Origin: Phocaeicola dorei
Lineage (GTDB): Bacteria; Bacteroidota; Bacteroidia; Bacteroidales; Bacteroidaceae
Assembly: GCF_013009555.1 (NCBI RefSeq)
Contig: NZ_CP046176.1
Span: 4,185,501 to 4,249,500, forward strand
Direction: 5' to 3'
DNA length: 64,000 bases
Below the pieces are notes generated by a model, which saw nothing but the letters and a program-made list of their open reading frames with translations, was not told the DNA's origin and made no database searches. The translations under genes were made by a program, and so were the position numbers. This document shows positions 9,803-18,561 of this stretch, one piece after another. Each line of letters begins with the position of its first letter. The stretch's first letter is position 1.

Positions 9803-10951
9803 ATGAAGCTGAAAAACTTATTCACCTGCACAGTAACAGGACTGCTCCTTTGCACCTCCTGTATCAAGGACGAAGCCCCCAATGCGGAAGCGGACATCTT
9901 GAGCTGCATCCTCCCTGCCGAGATGCTAACAGGTACAGACATTGACTATAACCGTCCTTACGACAAAAGCCTGAATGCTTACCCTATTTACATAGAAGTA
10001 AACAACGGCACCGACTTGACCCGACTAGCCCCCACTTTCGAGCTGACTGAAGGAGCATCTATCGAACCGGCCAGCGGAAGCACACAGAACTTCACCAACC
10101 CAGTGCGCTATACTGTAACATCTGAGGACAAGAATTGGCACCGCACCTACGCTATCAATATCCATTATCCAGAAACCAAAAGTATCCCGACGGTCTTTAA
10201 CTTTGAAAACGTAAAAACTGTACCTTATAATAAAAATGAATATTATGTGCTATACGAAGCAGCCTCTGGCTACTCCACACTGACATGGTCCAGTGGCAAT
10301 CAGGGATTTGCCTTAACCGGAAGCGGTTACGCTCCGAATGACTTCCCCACCAGCATCAGTCCAAACGGCCGCACAGGTAACTGCTTGCAACTGATTACTC
10401 GCGAGACAGGAAGCTTGGGGACTCTGGTAGGTATGCCCATTGCAGCAGGTAACCTGTTCATTGGCAGTTTCGACATAGGCTCCGCCATGAGCGATGCGTT
10501 GTCTGCAACCAAATTCGGAACAACCTTCTATTACGAACCCATTAAATTGGTCGGCTACTACAAATACAAGGCAGGACCAAAATTCTATGAGAACGGAGAA
10601 TATACTAACCGAAAAGACGTTTTCAATATCTATGCCCTGTTTTACGAAAAGACCAAAGATGTGCAGATGCTGGACGGTCATATCACAAAGAACAATTACG
10701 AGCATGAAAACATGGTAGCCGCTGCTGTCATAACCGACACGCATGAAACAAGCGAATGGACCCGCTTTGAACTGGAATTCGACTATGAGCATTATGGAAA
10801 AACAATAGATCCTCAAAAATTGGCAAACGGAGGATACAACGTCAGCATTGTCCTGTCGGCAAGCAAGGACGGTGATGTATTCCAAGGCGCACCGGGTAGC
10901 ACCCTGCTTATTGATGACCTGGAACTGGTATGCAAACAACCACTTAGATAA
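9803..10951 (+). CDS. PCMD-domain surface/periplasmic lipoprotein
   Basis: This 382-aa lipoprotein has a signal peptide and lipobox (LLLCTSC). An Ig-like segment (about 25-125, ending TSEDKNWHRTYAINIHYPE) resembles the N-terminal domains that precede PCMD modules. The rest (about 130-380) matches the putative carbohydrate-metabolism domain pattern: FNFENV, the aromatic-rich WSSGN..FALTG, TGNCLQLITRETG and a terminal LLIDDLELVC. PCMD domains are common in Bacteroidetes lipoproteins and are thought to bind or process glycans; no activity is proven. The gene sits 8 bp upstream of a barrel gene, so the two probably act together at the outer membrane. Confidence 0.8.
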   Translation: MKLKNLFTCTVTGLLLCTSCIKDEAPNAEADILSCILPAEMLTGTDIDYNRPYDKSLNAYPIYIEVNNGTDLTRLAPTFELTEGASIEPASGSTQNFTNPVRYTVTSEDKNWHRTYAINIHYPETKSIPTVFNFENVKTVPYNKNEYYVLYEAASGYSTLTWSSGNQGFALTGSGYAPNDFPTSISPNGRTGNCLQLITRETGSLGTLVGMPIAAGNLFIGSFDIGSAMSDALSATKFGTTFYYEPIKLVGYYKYKAGPKFYENGEYTNRKDVFNIYALFYEKTKDVQMLDGHITKNNYEHENMVAAAVITDTHETSEWTRFELEFDYEHYGKTIDPQKLANGGYNVSIVLSASKDGDVFQGAPGSTLLIDDLELVCKQPLR

Positions 10952-10959
10952 AAACAGAT

Positions 10960-11736
10960 ATGAAAAAATATACATTAACCCTGATACTGGCTTTGGTAAG
11001 CCTCGGACTGTATGCGCAGACAAACAGAAACAAAACAATCATCAATGCAGCATTGCATGGTTGGGAGTACGAAATCAAAGCGGGAGTCAACCTAGGAGGT
11101 ACCGCCCCATTGCCTTTCCCCGAAGAAATACGCAGCATAGACGGATATAATCCAACCCTGTCTATCACTATCGAGGGAAACATGACCAAGTGGCTGGACT
11201 CGAAAAAAAAATGGGGGATCATCACTGGACTGCGTTTGGAAAATAAAGGCATGCGTACCAAAGCAACTGTGAAGAATTACAATATGGAAATCATAGGCTA
11301 TGACGGAAACCGCCTAAAAGGAAACTGGACCGGAGGAGTACGCACCAAAGTACAGAACTCTTACATCACCATCCCCGTACTAGCAGCCTACAAACTGAAT
11401 CCACGCACCACGCTGAAACTCGGTCCGTACTTTTCTTATCTGATGGACGGAGATTTCAGTGGTCATGTATATGAAGGCTATTTACGTGAAACCAATCCCA
11501 CCGGAGACAAGATAAATTTCACCAACGGAGCCATTGCTACTTACGACTTCTCCGGCGATCTACGCAAGTTCCAATGGGGAGTTCAGGCAGGTGTGGATTG
11601 GAAAGCGTTCAAGCACCTGAAGGTACACGCCGACCTGAATTGGGGCCTGAACGATATATTCAACAAAGATTTCAAGACCGTTACTTTTGATATGTATGCC
11701 ATCTACCTGAATGTAGGATTCGGGTATGCGTTCTAA
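10960..11736 (+). CDS. Outer-membrane beta-barrel protein (porin-like)
   Basis: This 258-aa protein has a cleavable signal peptide ending in LGLYAQ. Alternating amphipathic strands follow, typical of the small Bacteroidetes outer-membrane barrel families (GVNLGG, WGIITGLRLENKG, YITIPVLAAYKL, LKLGPYFSYLM, FQWGVQAGVDW). The final strand ends in aromatic residues (YLNVGFGYAF), as expected for a BAM substrate. It is the second gene of a two-gene operon with the PCMD lipoprotein and is followed by a long hairpin. The specific function is unknown. Confidence 0.8.
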   Translation: MKKYTLTLILALVSLGLYAQTNRNKTIINAALHGWEYEIKAGVNLGGTAPLPFPEEIRSIDGYNPTLSITIEGNMTKWLDSKKKWGIITGLRLENKGMRTKATVKNYNMEIIGYDGNRLKGNWTGGVRTKVQNSYITIPVLAAYKLNPRTTLKLGPYFSYLMDGDFSGHVYEGYLRETNPTGDKINFTNGAIATYDFSGDLRKFQWGVQAGVDWKAFKHLKVHADLNWGLNDIFNKDFKTVTFDMYAIYLNVGFGYAF

Positions 11737-11770
11737 TCCAAAAGTTTTCCACCACTGAAGATTTGTTATT

Positions 11771-11840
11771 CTACTCCCCCTTATCTTACTTCAATTTCCC
11801 GATAAACAACACATTTCTGAAGTAGGATAAGGAGGAGTAG
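11771..11840 (+). terminator. Long inverted repeat after the barrel gene, probable terminator
   Basis: The arms at 11771-11793 and 11818-11840 match at 21 of 23 positions around a 24-nt loop. It begins about 35 bp after the barrel stop codon and is followed by a T-rich stretch. Confidence 0.55.
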
Positions 11841-12235
11841 TGGTTTATTTACAAAATCATGAGGGAAGACTTTTACTCTTAAAGGATCATTTTGTTCTCC
11901 GGCAACTTTTAGAAGTGTTCTTGACATATCAGTTTTTTTCTCTAGAAAGTTGGGGACGTTTATACCCTCATGCTCTCACTACATGTATAATATGTTAATT
12001 ATAAATGACTTATACATAAGTAGTAATAATATATGCTCTCACTTATACTCTCATGCCCTCATTACGTTCCGAAACAGATATTCTCGTAATCTACTTGTTT
12101 TCAGCTATATATTCTTTTTTATAAGTTGTTTCGACTTGATACAAAGTAGATATTTTCAGGATTTTTCCTCGCAATAATACGCATAAAGACTTTGTACTTC
12201 CACAGAATGATAGCTTACAAAGTCCCAGTAGTAGT

Positions 12236-12308
12236 AAAAAAGATCAAGACGTTTTTAAAAAAGCTCTTTGTCTTTTTTTAAAAGCTCTTGATCTTTTTAA
12301 AAAACGTC
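12236..12308. repeat. Nested A/T-rich palindromes
   Basis: AAAAAGATCAAGA at 12237-12249 is the exact inverse complement of 12286-12298. GACGTTTTTAAAAAA at 12248-12262 nearly inverts TTTTTAAAAAACGTC at 12294-12308. AAAGCTCTT-type pieces lie between. The segment could fold into alternative hairpins on either strand. Confidence 0.7.
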
Positions 12309-12530
12309 CTTATCTTTGATGTAGAATTTTATTTGAGACATATAAGATTTCACATACGTCTATATAATTCTATACAGATATACGTACAAAAATCCATTTT
12401 CTGATATGAGAAAAACAGTGTGTCCATTACACTTCTCATATTTTTACAGGTGATCCTAGTTGTAGTAGAAAATAAAAAAACTTTGCTCAGGTAATCGAAG
12501 GTGAAATACAAAAATAAAAATAACTATGAA

Positions 12531-12562
12531 AAAAGGCGAAGAGAGGTAGCTCTCTTCGCCTT
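12531..12562 (-). terminator. Intrinsic terminator of the DUF4925 lipoprotein gene
   Basis: A perfect 13-bp stem (AAGGCGAAGAGAG) with a 4-nt loop. On the minus strand it is followed by a run of T, 32 bp after the stop codon. Confidence 0.9.
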
Positions 12563-12594
12563 ACTACTATACAAATAATTTCAGCTTTTCTTCT

Positions 12595-13797
12595 TTACTT
12601 AACAAAGTTCAAACCAATCTCCACTTTAGTAGTAGATTCTATGATCTCAGGAAAAGCTTTCAACATTGGCTCAGCTAAACCAGCCATATCACCGAAATCA
12701 GGGTCTTTTTTCATCAATTCCACCAGCATAGCAACCACTTCTTCGTCTGACAGCAAAGGAACAACTAGTGTTTTCAACAAAGGCAACAGTAATTCTGTAT
12801 TCAGATATACACTTAAAGCATCCTCTGTTTGTTCAAAAGCTACAGGTACACCATTCACTAACATAGGATACAACATTTGAATGGCCTGCTGGATAACTGT
12901 CTGAATATCAACAGCTCTCCCTGCATTATTGACAGCAGCGATGATAGCAGCAGGATTCAGAAACACCTTTATCTGATTGTCATTCTCTACTACGTATTGA
13001 GCCAAGTTTACAGGAGACTTCGTCCATTCTGTACCACCATTAGCAGCATCTTTATAAGTAGCCACGATGTTACCGTCTTCCATGAAAGTGACATCCTGCA
13101 AAACTGTTCCCAACATATCAGTAGCGGAAACTTTATTTTCTGCTCCAACAGCAATCAGCGGCATGCGTAATGCGATTTTCAAAACCGACTCAACCGGTAT
13201 TTCAAAAGAACCGAAAAGAGGAATTCCTTTTTCTGACTCCCATACCAGACGAACAGGATCCGACTCTTCTACTTCCTGGTTATACGGTTTCAACTTCCAA
13301 GTCATTCCAGCCAGTTTCGCATTCTTCAATTTCACTTCACTCAAAGCCAGCTCCATAGCTCCGGCTGAAACCTCACCTTTATAAGAGAAAGTACAATAAT
13401 CTGTTTCTGATGTACCGGCAAAAGAACATTGATCACCATTGATAGTCAAATCAACCGGCAAGGTAACCACCGGACTTCCTGGTAACACACCGGGAGCAGT
13501 AGGCATCGATACCTCTTCACGAGCTGCAGCACTCTTTGCTTTCCCCAAGATGCCATTTAAGTCAAATTCCCCTTCCAAACGTAGAGTTGCCTTCTGAGCA
13601 TTGGTTGCATCGGGAGTAAAAGTAACTTTCTTACCCAGCATCGGCGCACCATTATATGTAAGTTGCAAACCGTTTTCACCAGTAAAAGTTGTCTGAGGCA
13701 CAGGATTTACCACTTTTTCATCATCATCACTACACGATGCAAACAATGTCACCGAACAAATCACTGTAAACAGGTAATAAAATAAATTTTTTTTCAT
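12595..13797 (-). CDS. DUF4925-type lipoprotein, promoter region interrupted by an IS
   Basis: This 400-aa predicted lipoprotein has signal peptide MKKNLFYYLFTVICSVTLFA and lipobox FASC followed by acidic SDDDE. The body is rich in beta-strand segments (LQLTYNGAPMLGKKVTFTP, ATLRLEGEFDLNGI) and resembles the DUF4925 family of Bacteroides lipoproteins. Its signal peptide nearly duplicates that of the gene at 14799-15260, so the two are probably an old tandem pair. The insertion sequence ends 7 bp upstream of the ATG, so the native promoter and leader are separated from the gene. Expression now would depend on the IS end or on read-through. Function unknown. Confidence 0.75.
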   Translation of the reverse strand: MKKNLFYYLFTVICSVTLFASCSDDDEKVVNPVPQTTFTGENGLQLTYNGAPMLGKKVTFTPDATNAQKATLRLEGEFDLNGILGKAKSAAAREEVSMPTAPGVLPGSPVVTLPVDLTINGDQCSFAGTSETDYCTFSYKGEVSAGAMELALSEVKLKNAKLAGMTWKLKPYNQEVEESDPVRLVWESEKGIPLFGSFEIPVESVLKIALRMPLIAVGAENKVSATDMLGTVLQDVTFMEDGNIVATYKDAANGGTEWTKSPVNLAQYVVENDNQIKVFLNPAAIIAAVNNAGRAVDIQTVIQQAIQMLYPMLVNGVPVAFEQTEDALSVYLNTELLLPLLKTLVVPLLSDEEVVAMLVELMKKDPDFGDMAGLAEPMLKAFPEIIESTTKVEIGLNFVK

Positions 13798-13804
13798 TGT
13801 CTAA

Positions 13805-14704
13805 GAAACTGTTTTGAATTGATTTAAGAATAATGTTATAGGGCTACATACAATTCAGAATCAGCCGGTCAATTGGAAAAATGTTATATCTTTAAAGGTA
13901 CCAAACAATAAAGTTATGACACAGTATCCAACCGACCTGACTGAAAAACAGTGGCAAGTTATAAAAAATATTTTAGAGCCGCAAGCGAGGAACCGAAAAC
14001 ATTCGCTTAAAGAGATAATGAATGCCATCCTTTATATCAACAAGACCGGCTGCCAGTGGCGTATGCTTCCTTCTGACTTCGCCCCTTGGCAAACCGTCTA
14101 TTACTACTTCCGTAAATGGAAGCTTGAAGGCGTGTTTGAAGAAGTGATGGATACCTTGCACGCTTTCATCCGTAAACAGGCAGGACGGCAGGAAAGTCCC
14201 AGTCTTGGCATCATGGATTCCAGAAGCGTAAAGACTTCCCATCATGTTGATTCAGACCGTGGTATAGACGGGAACAAGAAAATCAAAGGACGGAAAGAGC
14301 ACATCATTGTCGATACGCTTGGCCTTCCGTTAGCCGTCGCAATCCATGAGGCCAACCTGCATGACAGCAAGGGCGCCCCACAAGCCATAGAAAAACTCGC
14401 TTATAAATTTCCGCGTTTGGTGAAAATCCTGGCGGACGGAGGCTACAGGGGAGATTTGGCTGATTGGGTCAAGAAGAAATTCGGATGGATATTGGAGGTC
14501 GTACTCAGACCGGACGAATGTCCATCCAAATTTCAGGTACTGCCCAAACGCTGGATTGTGGAACGCTCTTTCTCATGGCTGGAAAACTTCAGAAGGCTGA
14601 CCATCGATTACGAATTCCTTGCTGAAACCGCAGAAGCTATGGTACAGATTGCATTCATCCAAATCATGCTTAACAGATTTATCGAATGAAATCAAAACAG
14701 CTTC
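13805..14704 (+). mobile_element. Complete IS5-family insertion sequence (IS1031-like), 900 bp
   Basis: The ends are imperfect inverted repeats: GAAACTGTTTTGAATTGATT at 13805-13824 against the complement of 14685-14704, matching at 17 of 20 positions. A TAA triplet abuts both ends (13802-13804 and 14705-14707), which fits the 3-bp TNA target duplication of the IS1031 subgroup. One intact transposase gene fills it. It lies between two lipoprotein genes with near-identical signal peptides. Confidence 0.85.
13916..14689 (+). CDS. IS5-family transposase (DDE)
   Basis: This is a 257-aa single-frame transposase. An N-terminal DUF4096-like helix-turn-helix segment (YPTDLTEKQWQVI..., GCQWRMLPSDFAPWQTVYYYF) precedes the RNase H-fold catalytic core. 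The catalytic triad is visible: Asp101 in IMDSRSVKTS, Asp174 in LADGGYRGD and Glu216 in VERSFSWLENFRR. The frame is intact and both ends of the element are present, so the copy may still be active. Confidence 0.95.
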   Translation: MTQYPTDLTEKQWQVIKNILEPQARNRKHSLKEIMNAILYINKTGCQWRMLPSDFAPWQTVYYYFRKWKLEGVFEEVMDTLHAFIRKQAGRQESPSLGIMDSRSVKTSHHVDSDRGIDGNKKIKGRKEHIIVDTLGLPLAVAIHEANLHDSKGAPQAIEKLAYKFPRLVKILADGGYRGDLADWVKKKFGWILEVVLRPDECPSKFQVLPKRWIVERSFSWLENFRRLTIDYEFLAETAEAMVQIAFIQIMLNRFIE

Positions 14705-14740
14705 TAATTATTCTTTAAATAGTATTTGTCATCAACAAAC

Positions 14741-14781
14741 AAAAGGCAGAACCTTTCCTTGCAAGCTCCTACCTTTTTTTT
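14741..14781. terminator. Terminator hairpin between the IS and the calycin-like gene
   Basis: AAAAGGCAG at 14741-14749 pairs with CTACCTTTT at 14769-14777 with one wobble position, and T-runs lie on both sides. It probably ends the minus-strand gene at 14799. Confidence 0.55.
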
Positions 14782-14798
14782 ATTTTTCCTTAACCCGA

Positions 14799-15260
14799 TT
14801 ATTTAGTTCCTTCAAATTCCACTTTCAACGTGTTAAGTGCCGGTACATTGGTGATATTGATATCAATATCCAGTTCTTTGGCATCCACCTCACCTGTAAT
14901 AGAAATAGGCAATTCAATGTTCCCCAAAGCTGCCACAGTCAAAGTAGCCTGTCCATTCAGGTCAAAATCATCCCCTTCTCTATCCAAAGCAACTTTGCAC
15001 TCTGCACTAATGTCACCAATTGTCAATCCACTGAATTTAAAATCTTTCAATTCCACTTTCACTGTATTGGCATCTACCTTAGTTACAAAGATAGAAGTGC
15101 CAGGAATTGATTGATTCAACACTTCCAATTGGCCAGTGAAAGTACCCACCACCTGATCAATAGTCAATCCTGTTACCTCATCGTCATCATCGCTACAAGA
15201 TGCGAACAATGCCACTGAGCAGATCATTGCAAACAGGTAATAAAACAAATTCTTTTTCAT
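14799..15260 (-). CDS. Calycin-like lipoprotein
   Basis: This 153-aa lipoprotein has signal peptide MKKNLFYYLFAMICSVALFA and lipobox FASC followed by SDDDDE, almost the same as the gene at 12595-13797. The mature part follows the Bacteroides calycin-like beta-barrel pattern: VVGTFTGQLEV near its start, then TVKVELKDFKFSGLTIGDI. Such proteins are small lipid-anchored barrels of unknown ligand. It keeps its own promoter (-7 element 37 bp upstream), unlike the neighbour behind the IS. The two genes probably arose by duplication of at least the signal-peptide region. Confidence 0.8.
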   Translation of the reverse strand: MKKNLFYYLFAMICSVALFASCSDDDDEVTGLTIDQVVGTFTGQLEVLNQSIPGTSIFVTKVDANTVKVELKDFKFSGLTIGDISAECKVALDREGDDFDLNGQATLTVAALGNIELPISITGEVDAKELDIDINITNVPALNTLKVEFEGTK

Positions 15261-15296
15261 TGTTTAGTTAATTTAATTTATACTCGAAAAATCGTG

Positions 15297-15304
15297 CAAA
15301 TATA
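15297..15304 (-). promoter_or_regulatory. -7 element of the calycin-like lipoprotein gene
   Basis: The reverse strand reads TATATTTG, matching TAnnTTTG, 37 bp upstream of the ATG. Confidence 0.6.
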
Positions 15305-15369
15305 ATAAAAAGTTAAGCGTATAACTATTTTTATCGAAAATTAGGACACATTTTACGTAATTTAGAACA

Positions 15370-18327
15370 TTATTCCGGCAACATCACTACCCCCAGCTTC
15401 TTCTTTCCATCCATCTTCACTATCAATGGTTTATCAAACCGTACATGACGAATGAACCTGGTTTCTTCAATAGCCGGCCGGGTATCCAGTACCTCTTGGT
15501 TATAGATACCATCCTTCATATAGGCATTGATTGTGAAATAACCGACTCCGAAGGAAGTCAGATTCTGAAAGAAGTGAGTTCCCTGACTAGGATCCACACG
15601 ATAATTAGTCAGCCCCGCCTCCACAATGACACGTGCGGCCGAAATATGGGGCCATTTCACAGGAATGCCCAGCCACGAATCGCTGCTTCCCCAGCGTCCC
15701 GGACCTACCAATATATAATGTTTCCCTTCATCCAAGAATTTACGGTTCATCTTTTCTATTTCATAAGCAATGGTCGGATTATTGGAAGCAGTATAACCAT
15801 CTGTTTTCACATAAATCACATCCTGAATGTCCTCCATAATGCCATGTCCCAGTGAATTATTACTCTTTAAAAGAACATCCTTATCCTTAATAAGGTTCAA
15901 ATCCTCCTCAAGATTGGCTTTCACATCGACCATCGGACGAATCTGCAATAAATAGAAAGTACCATTCTTCTTTTGCTGGTTCAATGTCACAGCAAACTCT
16001 ATCTCAACAGGACGCCTCATCTCACTTTGCCCGTATTCCTGTACCAATTGCAAAATACGAGGCAAAGGAAATACATCATGTTGCAACACATTGGCAAATG
16101 TTATCACCTTCCGGCCTCCCGGATAAATTCCGTCACGGATAATCATATCATACGGATCATACGTGGAAGCAATGAAAGTTAAGGCTCCATCATTATCAGC
16201 TTCTTTCACCGGAAGCTTCAACAAATTAAAACCGTCATCCAAAGAAAAGTTATGCCCCGTATTCTTCAAATCAAGCGCATAAAACTGAGTCTGCGTCTCA
16301 CGAAGAGCAATTTCCATCTCACTGGTCTGCAACACTTGGTTAGGATGATAAGGACACACCCTCAGAGTCAGACCTCCGTCTACAATATATTTACCCAGCC
16401 CCAAAGCAAGACTCACAGTTCCCTCTTCGGCTTTTTCATCTCCTATGGGGTAGTAGTTGAGCGAACGTGCCACCCCCGAAATAGAAGGATAAAAACGGTC
16501 ACCATACTGTGTACCGACCACCTGTTGCAAAATAACAGCCATCTTCTCCTGGTCTATCACATTGCTGGTTGCCTGCATATACGCCTTGCTGTCTCTGAAG
16601 AAAACAGAAGCATACACCCCTTTTATGGCATCGCTCAACATACGGAGCATCTCATATTTATCATCTAAATAAGGAATCATATAAGTAGAATATATTCCAG
16701 CAAAAGGCTGATAATGAGAATCTTCAAGCAAGCTAGAGGAACGGATGGCTATAGGCGATTTCACCACATCAAAGAAAGCAAAGAAATCTTCCACCAGACG
16801 GTCGGGCAACTTGGCACGAAGAAAAGCCTTCAATATCGTGTCATCATCCGCATCACTCAATGCTACTTGATATAGGCTGTTGGTATCCATGAATTCATCA
16901 AAGATATCTGTACAAAGCACCACCGTTTTAGGAATGACTACCGTCGCATTTTCAAACTCATCAAATTCCACGTGACGCTTTACCATATTGTCTATAAAAG
17001 CCAAACCACGTCCTTTCCCCCCCAATGACCCCTCACCGATACGGGCAAAATTAGAATAACGGTCAAAACGATCACGTTGGAACACAGCCACCACACCTTG
17101 ATTCTTCATCTTACGATACTTCACAATAGCCTCAAAGATTATACGGCGATGAGCATCAATATCCTGCAAAGAATCCCAAGTTATCTGCTTTAAAAACTCG
17201 GCAGGTGGAAACATGGCACGAGAATACAGCCAGCGGGATACGTGATTACGACTGATATGGTAAAGAAGAGATTCTTTAGGAATAGCAAAAATAACATTCT
17301 GTAATTCCTTCAAATTATGAACACGGGCCACTTCTTCCAATGTATCGGGATTACGGAAAATGAAATCCCCGAAACCAAAATCATCAGACACAATTTCACG
17401 CAAGTCTATATTCATCTTCTTGGAATTCTTATCCACAAAGCTAGCACCATACCGGGAAGCATACACCTTGTTATCTACCTCGGCCGACTGTAAAATAAGA
17501 GGAACAAACGGATCCCTGGAACGTATCTCCGCCAGCAATTTAATACCTGCCATTGGATCCACCACACCACCACGTGGGTAACGTGCATCCGTAATCACAC
17601 CTAATACATTATTCTGATATTTATTATATAAATCCATCGCCTCCTCGTAAGTACGTGCCAATACAATTTTGGGACGTCCCCGCATACGCAATGTACGCTG
17701 GTGAGCATTCAAAGCCTCTGTGGCAAATTCCTGACTTTGCTTCAACACAAATTTATATAAGTTAGGCAACACGGAAGAATAGAACCGGATGGAATCTTCC
17801 ACCAATAAAATCATCTGCACTCCCACCTCTTTAATATCATGTTCCAAATTCATCTTATCTTCTATCAGCTTGATGATAGATACTAACAGGTCCGTATTCC
17901 CCAACCAGCAAAACACATATTCAAAAATGCTCAGATCCTCATGCTCCATACGTGCCGTAATACCATGCGAGAACGGGGTCAGTACCACCAGCGGAATATG
18001 AGGGTATTGTTCTTTTATGCTGCGTGCAATTTCAAATGTATCACTGTTATCAGATCCGGGCATACAAATCACCAAATCAAATGTAGTATTCTCCAATTGC
18101 TTCCAGGCAGCCTCCTCAGTAGAAACTTGTGTAAAACGCGGCGGATAGCGAAGACTGAGGTTCATATATTCATTAAATATCTTCTCATCTATACGCCCGT
18201 CATCCTCCAACATAAAAGCATCATACGGATTTGCTACCAAAAGAACATTAAAAATCCGTTTGGTCATGAGGTTTACAAACGAGGTATCCTTGAAATACAA
18301 CTGATTTAATTTTAACTTGCTGAGCAT
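15370..18327 (-). CDS. PEP-synthase-like ATP-binding protein with N-terminal receiver-like domains
   Basis: This is a 985-aa cytoplasmic protein. Residues about 27-160 and 170-320 look like two receiver-type folds (FNVLLVANPYDAF, DLVICMPGSD; then QMILLVEDSIRFY and GVITDARYPRGG). From about 430 a pyruvate-phosphate-dikinase-type nucleotide-binding domain begins (GEGSLGGKGRGLAFIDNM, then SPIAIRSSSLLEDS, and RPVEIEFAV followed by LLQIRPM). There is no TGG-type phosphohistidine motif and no PEP-binding TIM barrel, so it cannot be a complete PEP synthase. It probably phosphorylates or senses something else. It is divergent from the second glutamate dehydrogenase gene, and I recall the same neighbourhood in other Bacteroides. 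Confidence 0.85.
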   Translation of the reverse strand: MLSKLKLNQLYFKDTSFVNLMTKRIFNVLLVANPYDAFMLEDDGRIDEKIFNEYMNLSLRYPPRFTQVSTEEAAWKQLENTTFDLVICMPGSDNSDTFEIARSIKEQYPHIPLVVLTPFSHGITARMEHEDLSIFEYVFCWLGNTDLLVSIIKLIEDKMNLEHDIKEVGVQMILLVEDSIRFYSSVLPNLYKFVLKQSQEFATEALNAHQRTLRMRGRPKIVLARTYEEAMDLYNKYQNNVLGVITDARYPRGGVVDPMAGIKLLAEIRSRDPFVPLILQSAEVDNKVYASRYGASFVDKNSKKMNIDLREIVSDDFGFGDFIFRNPDTLEEVARVHNLKELQNVIFAIPKESLLYHISRNHVSRWLYSRAMFPPAEFLKQITWDSLQDIDAHRRIIFEAIVKYRKMKNQGVVAVFQRDRFDRYSNFARIGEGSLGGKGRGLAFIDNMVKRHVEFDEFENATVVIPKTVVLCTDIFDEFMDTNSLYQVALSDADDDTILKAFLRAKLPDRLVEDFFAFFDVVKSPIAIRSSSLLEDSHYQPFAGIYSTYMIPYLDDKYEMLRMLSDAIKGVYASVFFRDSKAYMQATSNVIDQEKMAVILQQVVGTQYGDRFYPSISGVARSLNYYPIGDEKAEEGTVSLALGLGKYIVDGGLTLRVCPYHPNQVLQTSEMEIALRETQTQFYALDLKNTGHNFSLDDGFNLLKLPVKEADNDGALTFIASTYDPYDMIIRDGIYPGGRKVITFANVLQHDVFPLPRILQLVQEYGQSEMRRPVEIEFAVTLNQQKKNGTFYLLQIRPMVDVKANLEEDLNLIKDKDVLLKSNNSLGHGIMEDIQDVIYVKTDGYTASNNPTIAYEIEKMNRKFLDEGKHYILVGPGRWGSSDSWLGIPVKWPHISAARVIVEAGLTNYRVDPSQGTHFFQNLTSFGVGYFTINAYMKDGIYNQEVLDTRPAIEETRFIRHVRFDKPLIVKMDGKKKLGVVMLPE

Positions 18328-18483
18328 GGTTATTCGATTTACATGGATAATGTAATAGCAAAATACGTCAATAATATTGTTTTATGCAACTTATTCGCAA
18401 TAAAAAAGAACTTTTGGGTAGAGTGGTCTTACCACAACGATTAACTTTTTATCACCACCAAACTAAAATTTAGCCCAAAATAT

Positions 18484-18513
18484 TTTGCCAATTCACCAAA
18501 AAACATACCTTTG
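18484..18513 (+). promoter_or_regulatory. Promoter of the second glutamate dehydrogenase gene
   Basis: TTTG at 18484-18487 (-33) and TACCTTTG at 18506-18513 (-7) are separated by 18 bp, close to the Bacteroides consensus spacing. Confidence 0.65.
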
Positions 18514-18561
18514 CATCAGAAATGATTTTCATTTTGTCAAAACCTTAAATGCATAATAATT

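Larger units (their letters stand above)
11737..12594. other. 858-bp AT-rich non-coding stretch
   Basis: There is no convincing gene; the longest ORF (11950-12177) has low-complexity composition and no recognisable domain. The stretch holds a long hairpin just after the barrel gene, two imperfect 22-bp direct repeats (11961-11982 and 12044-12065, both containing CTCATGC and CTCA), a dense set of A/T-rich palindromes at 12236-12308, and a terminator for the convergent gene at its right end. Confidence 0.6.

Noticed and set aside
10313..11038. 241-codon minus-strand ORF opposite the PCMD gene
   Set aside because: It is a shadow of the plus-strand gene, with a Cys/Val-rich non-protein-like composition.
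11950..12177. 75-codon ORF in the gene-free stretch
   Set aside because: AT-driven composition, direct repeats run through it, and there is no domain or convincing start.
15370..18327. Calling this gene ppsA (PEP synthase)
   Set aside because: The phosphohistidine and PEP-binding domains are absent.
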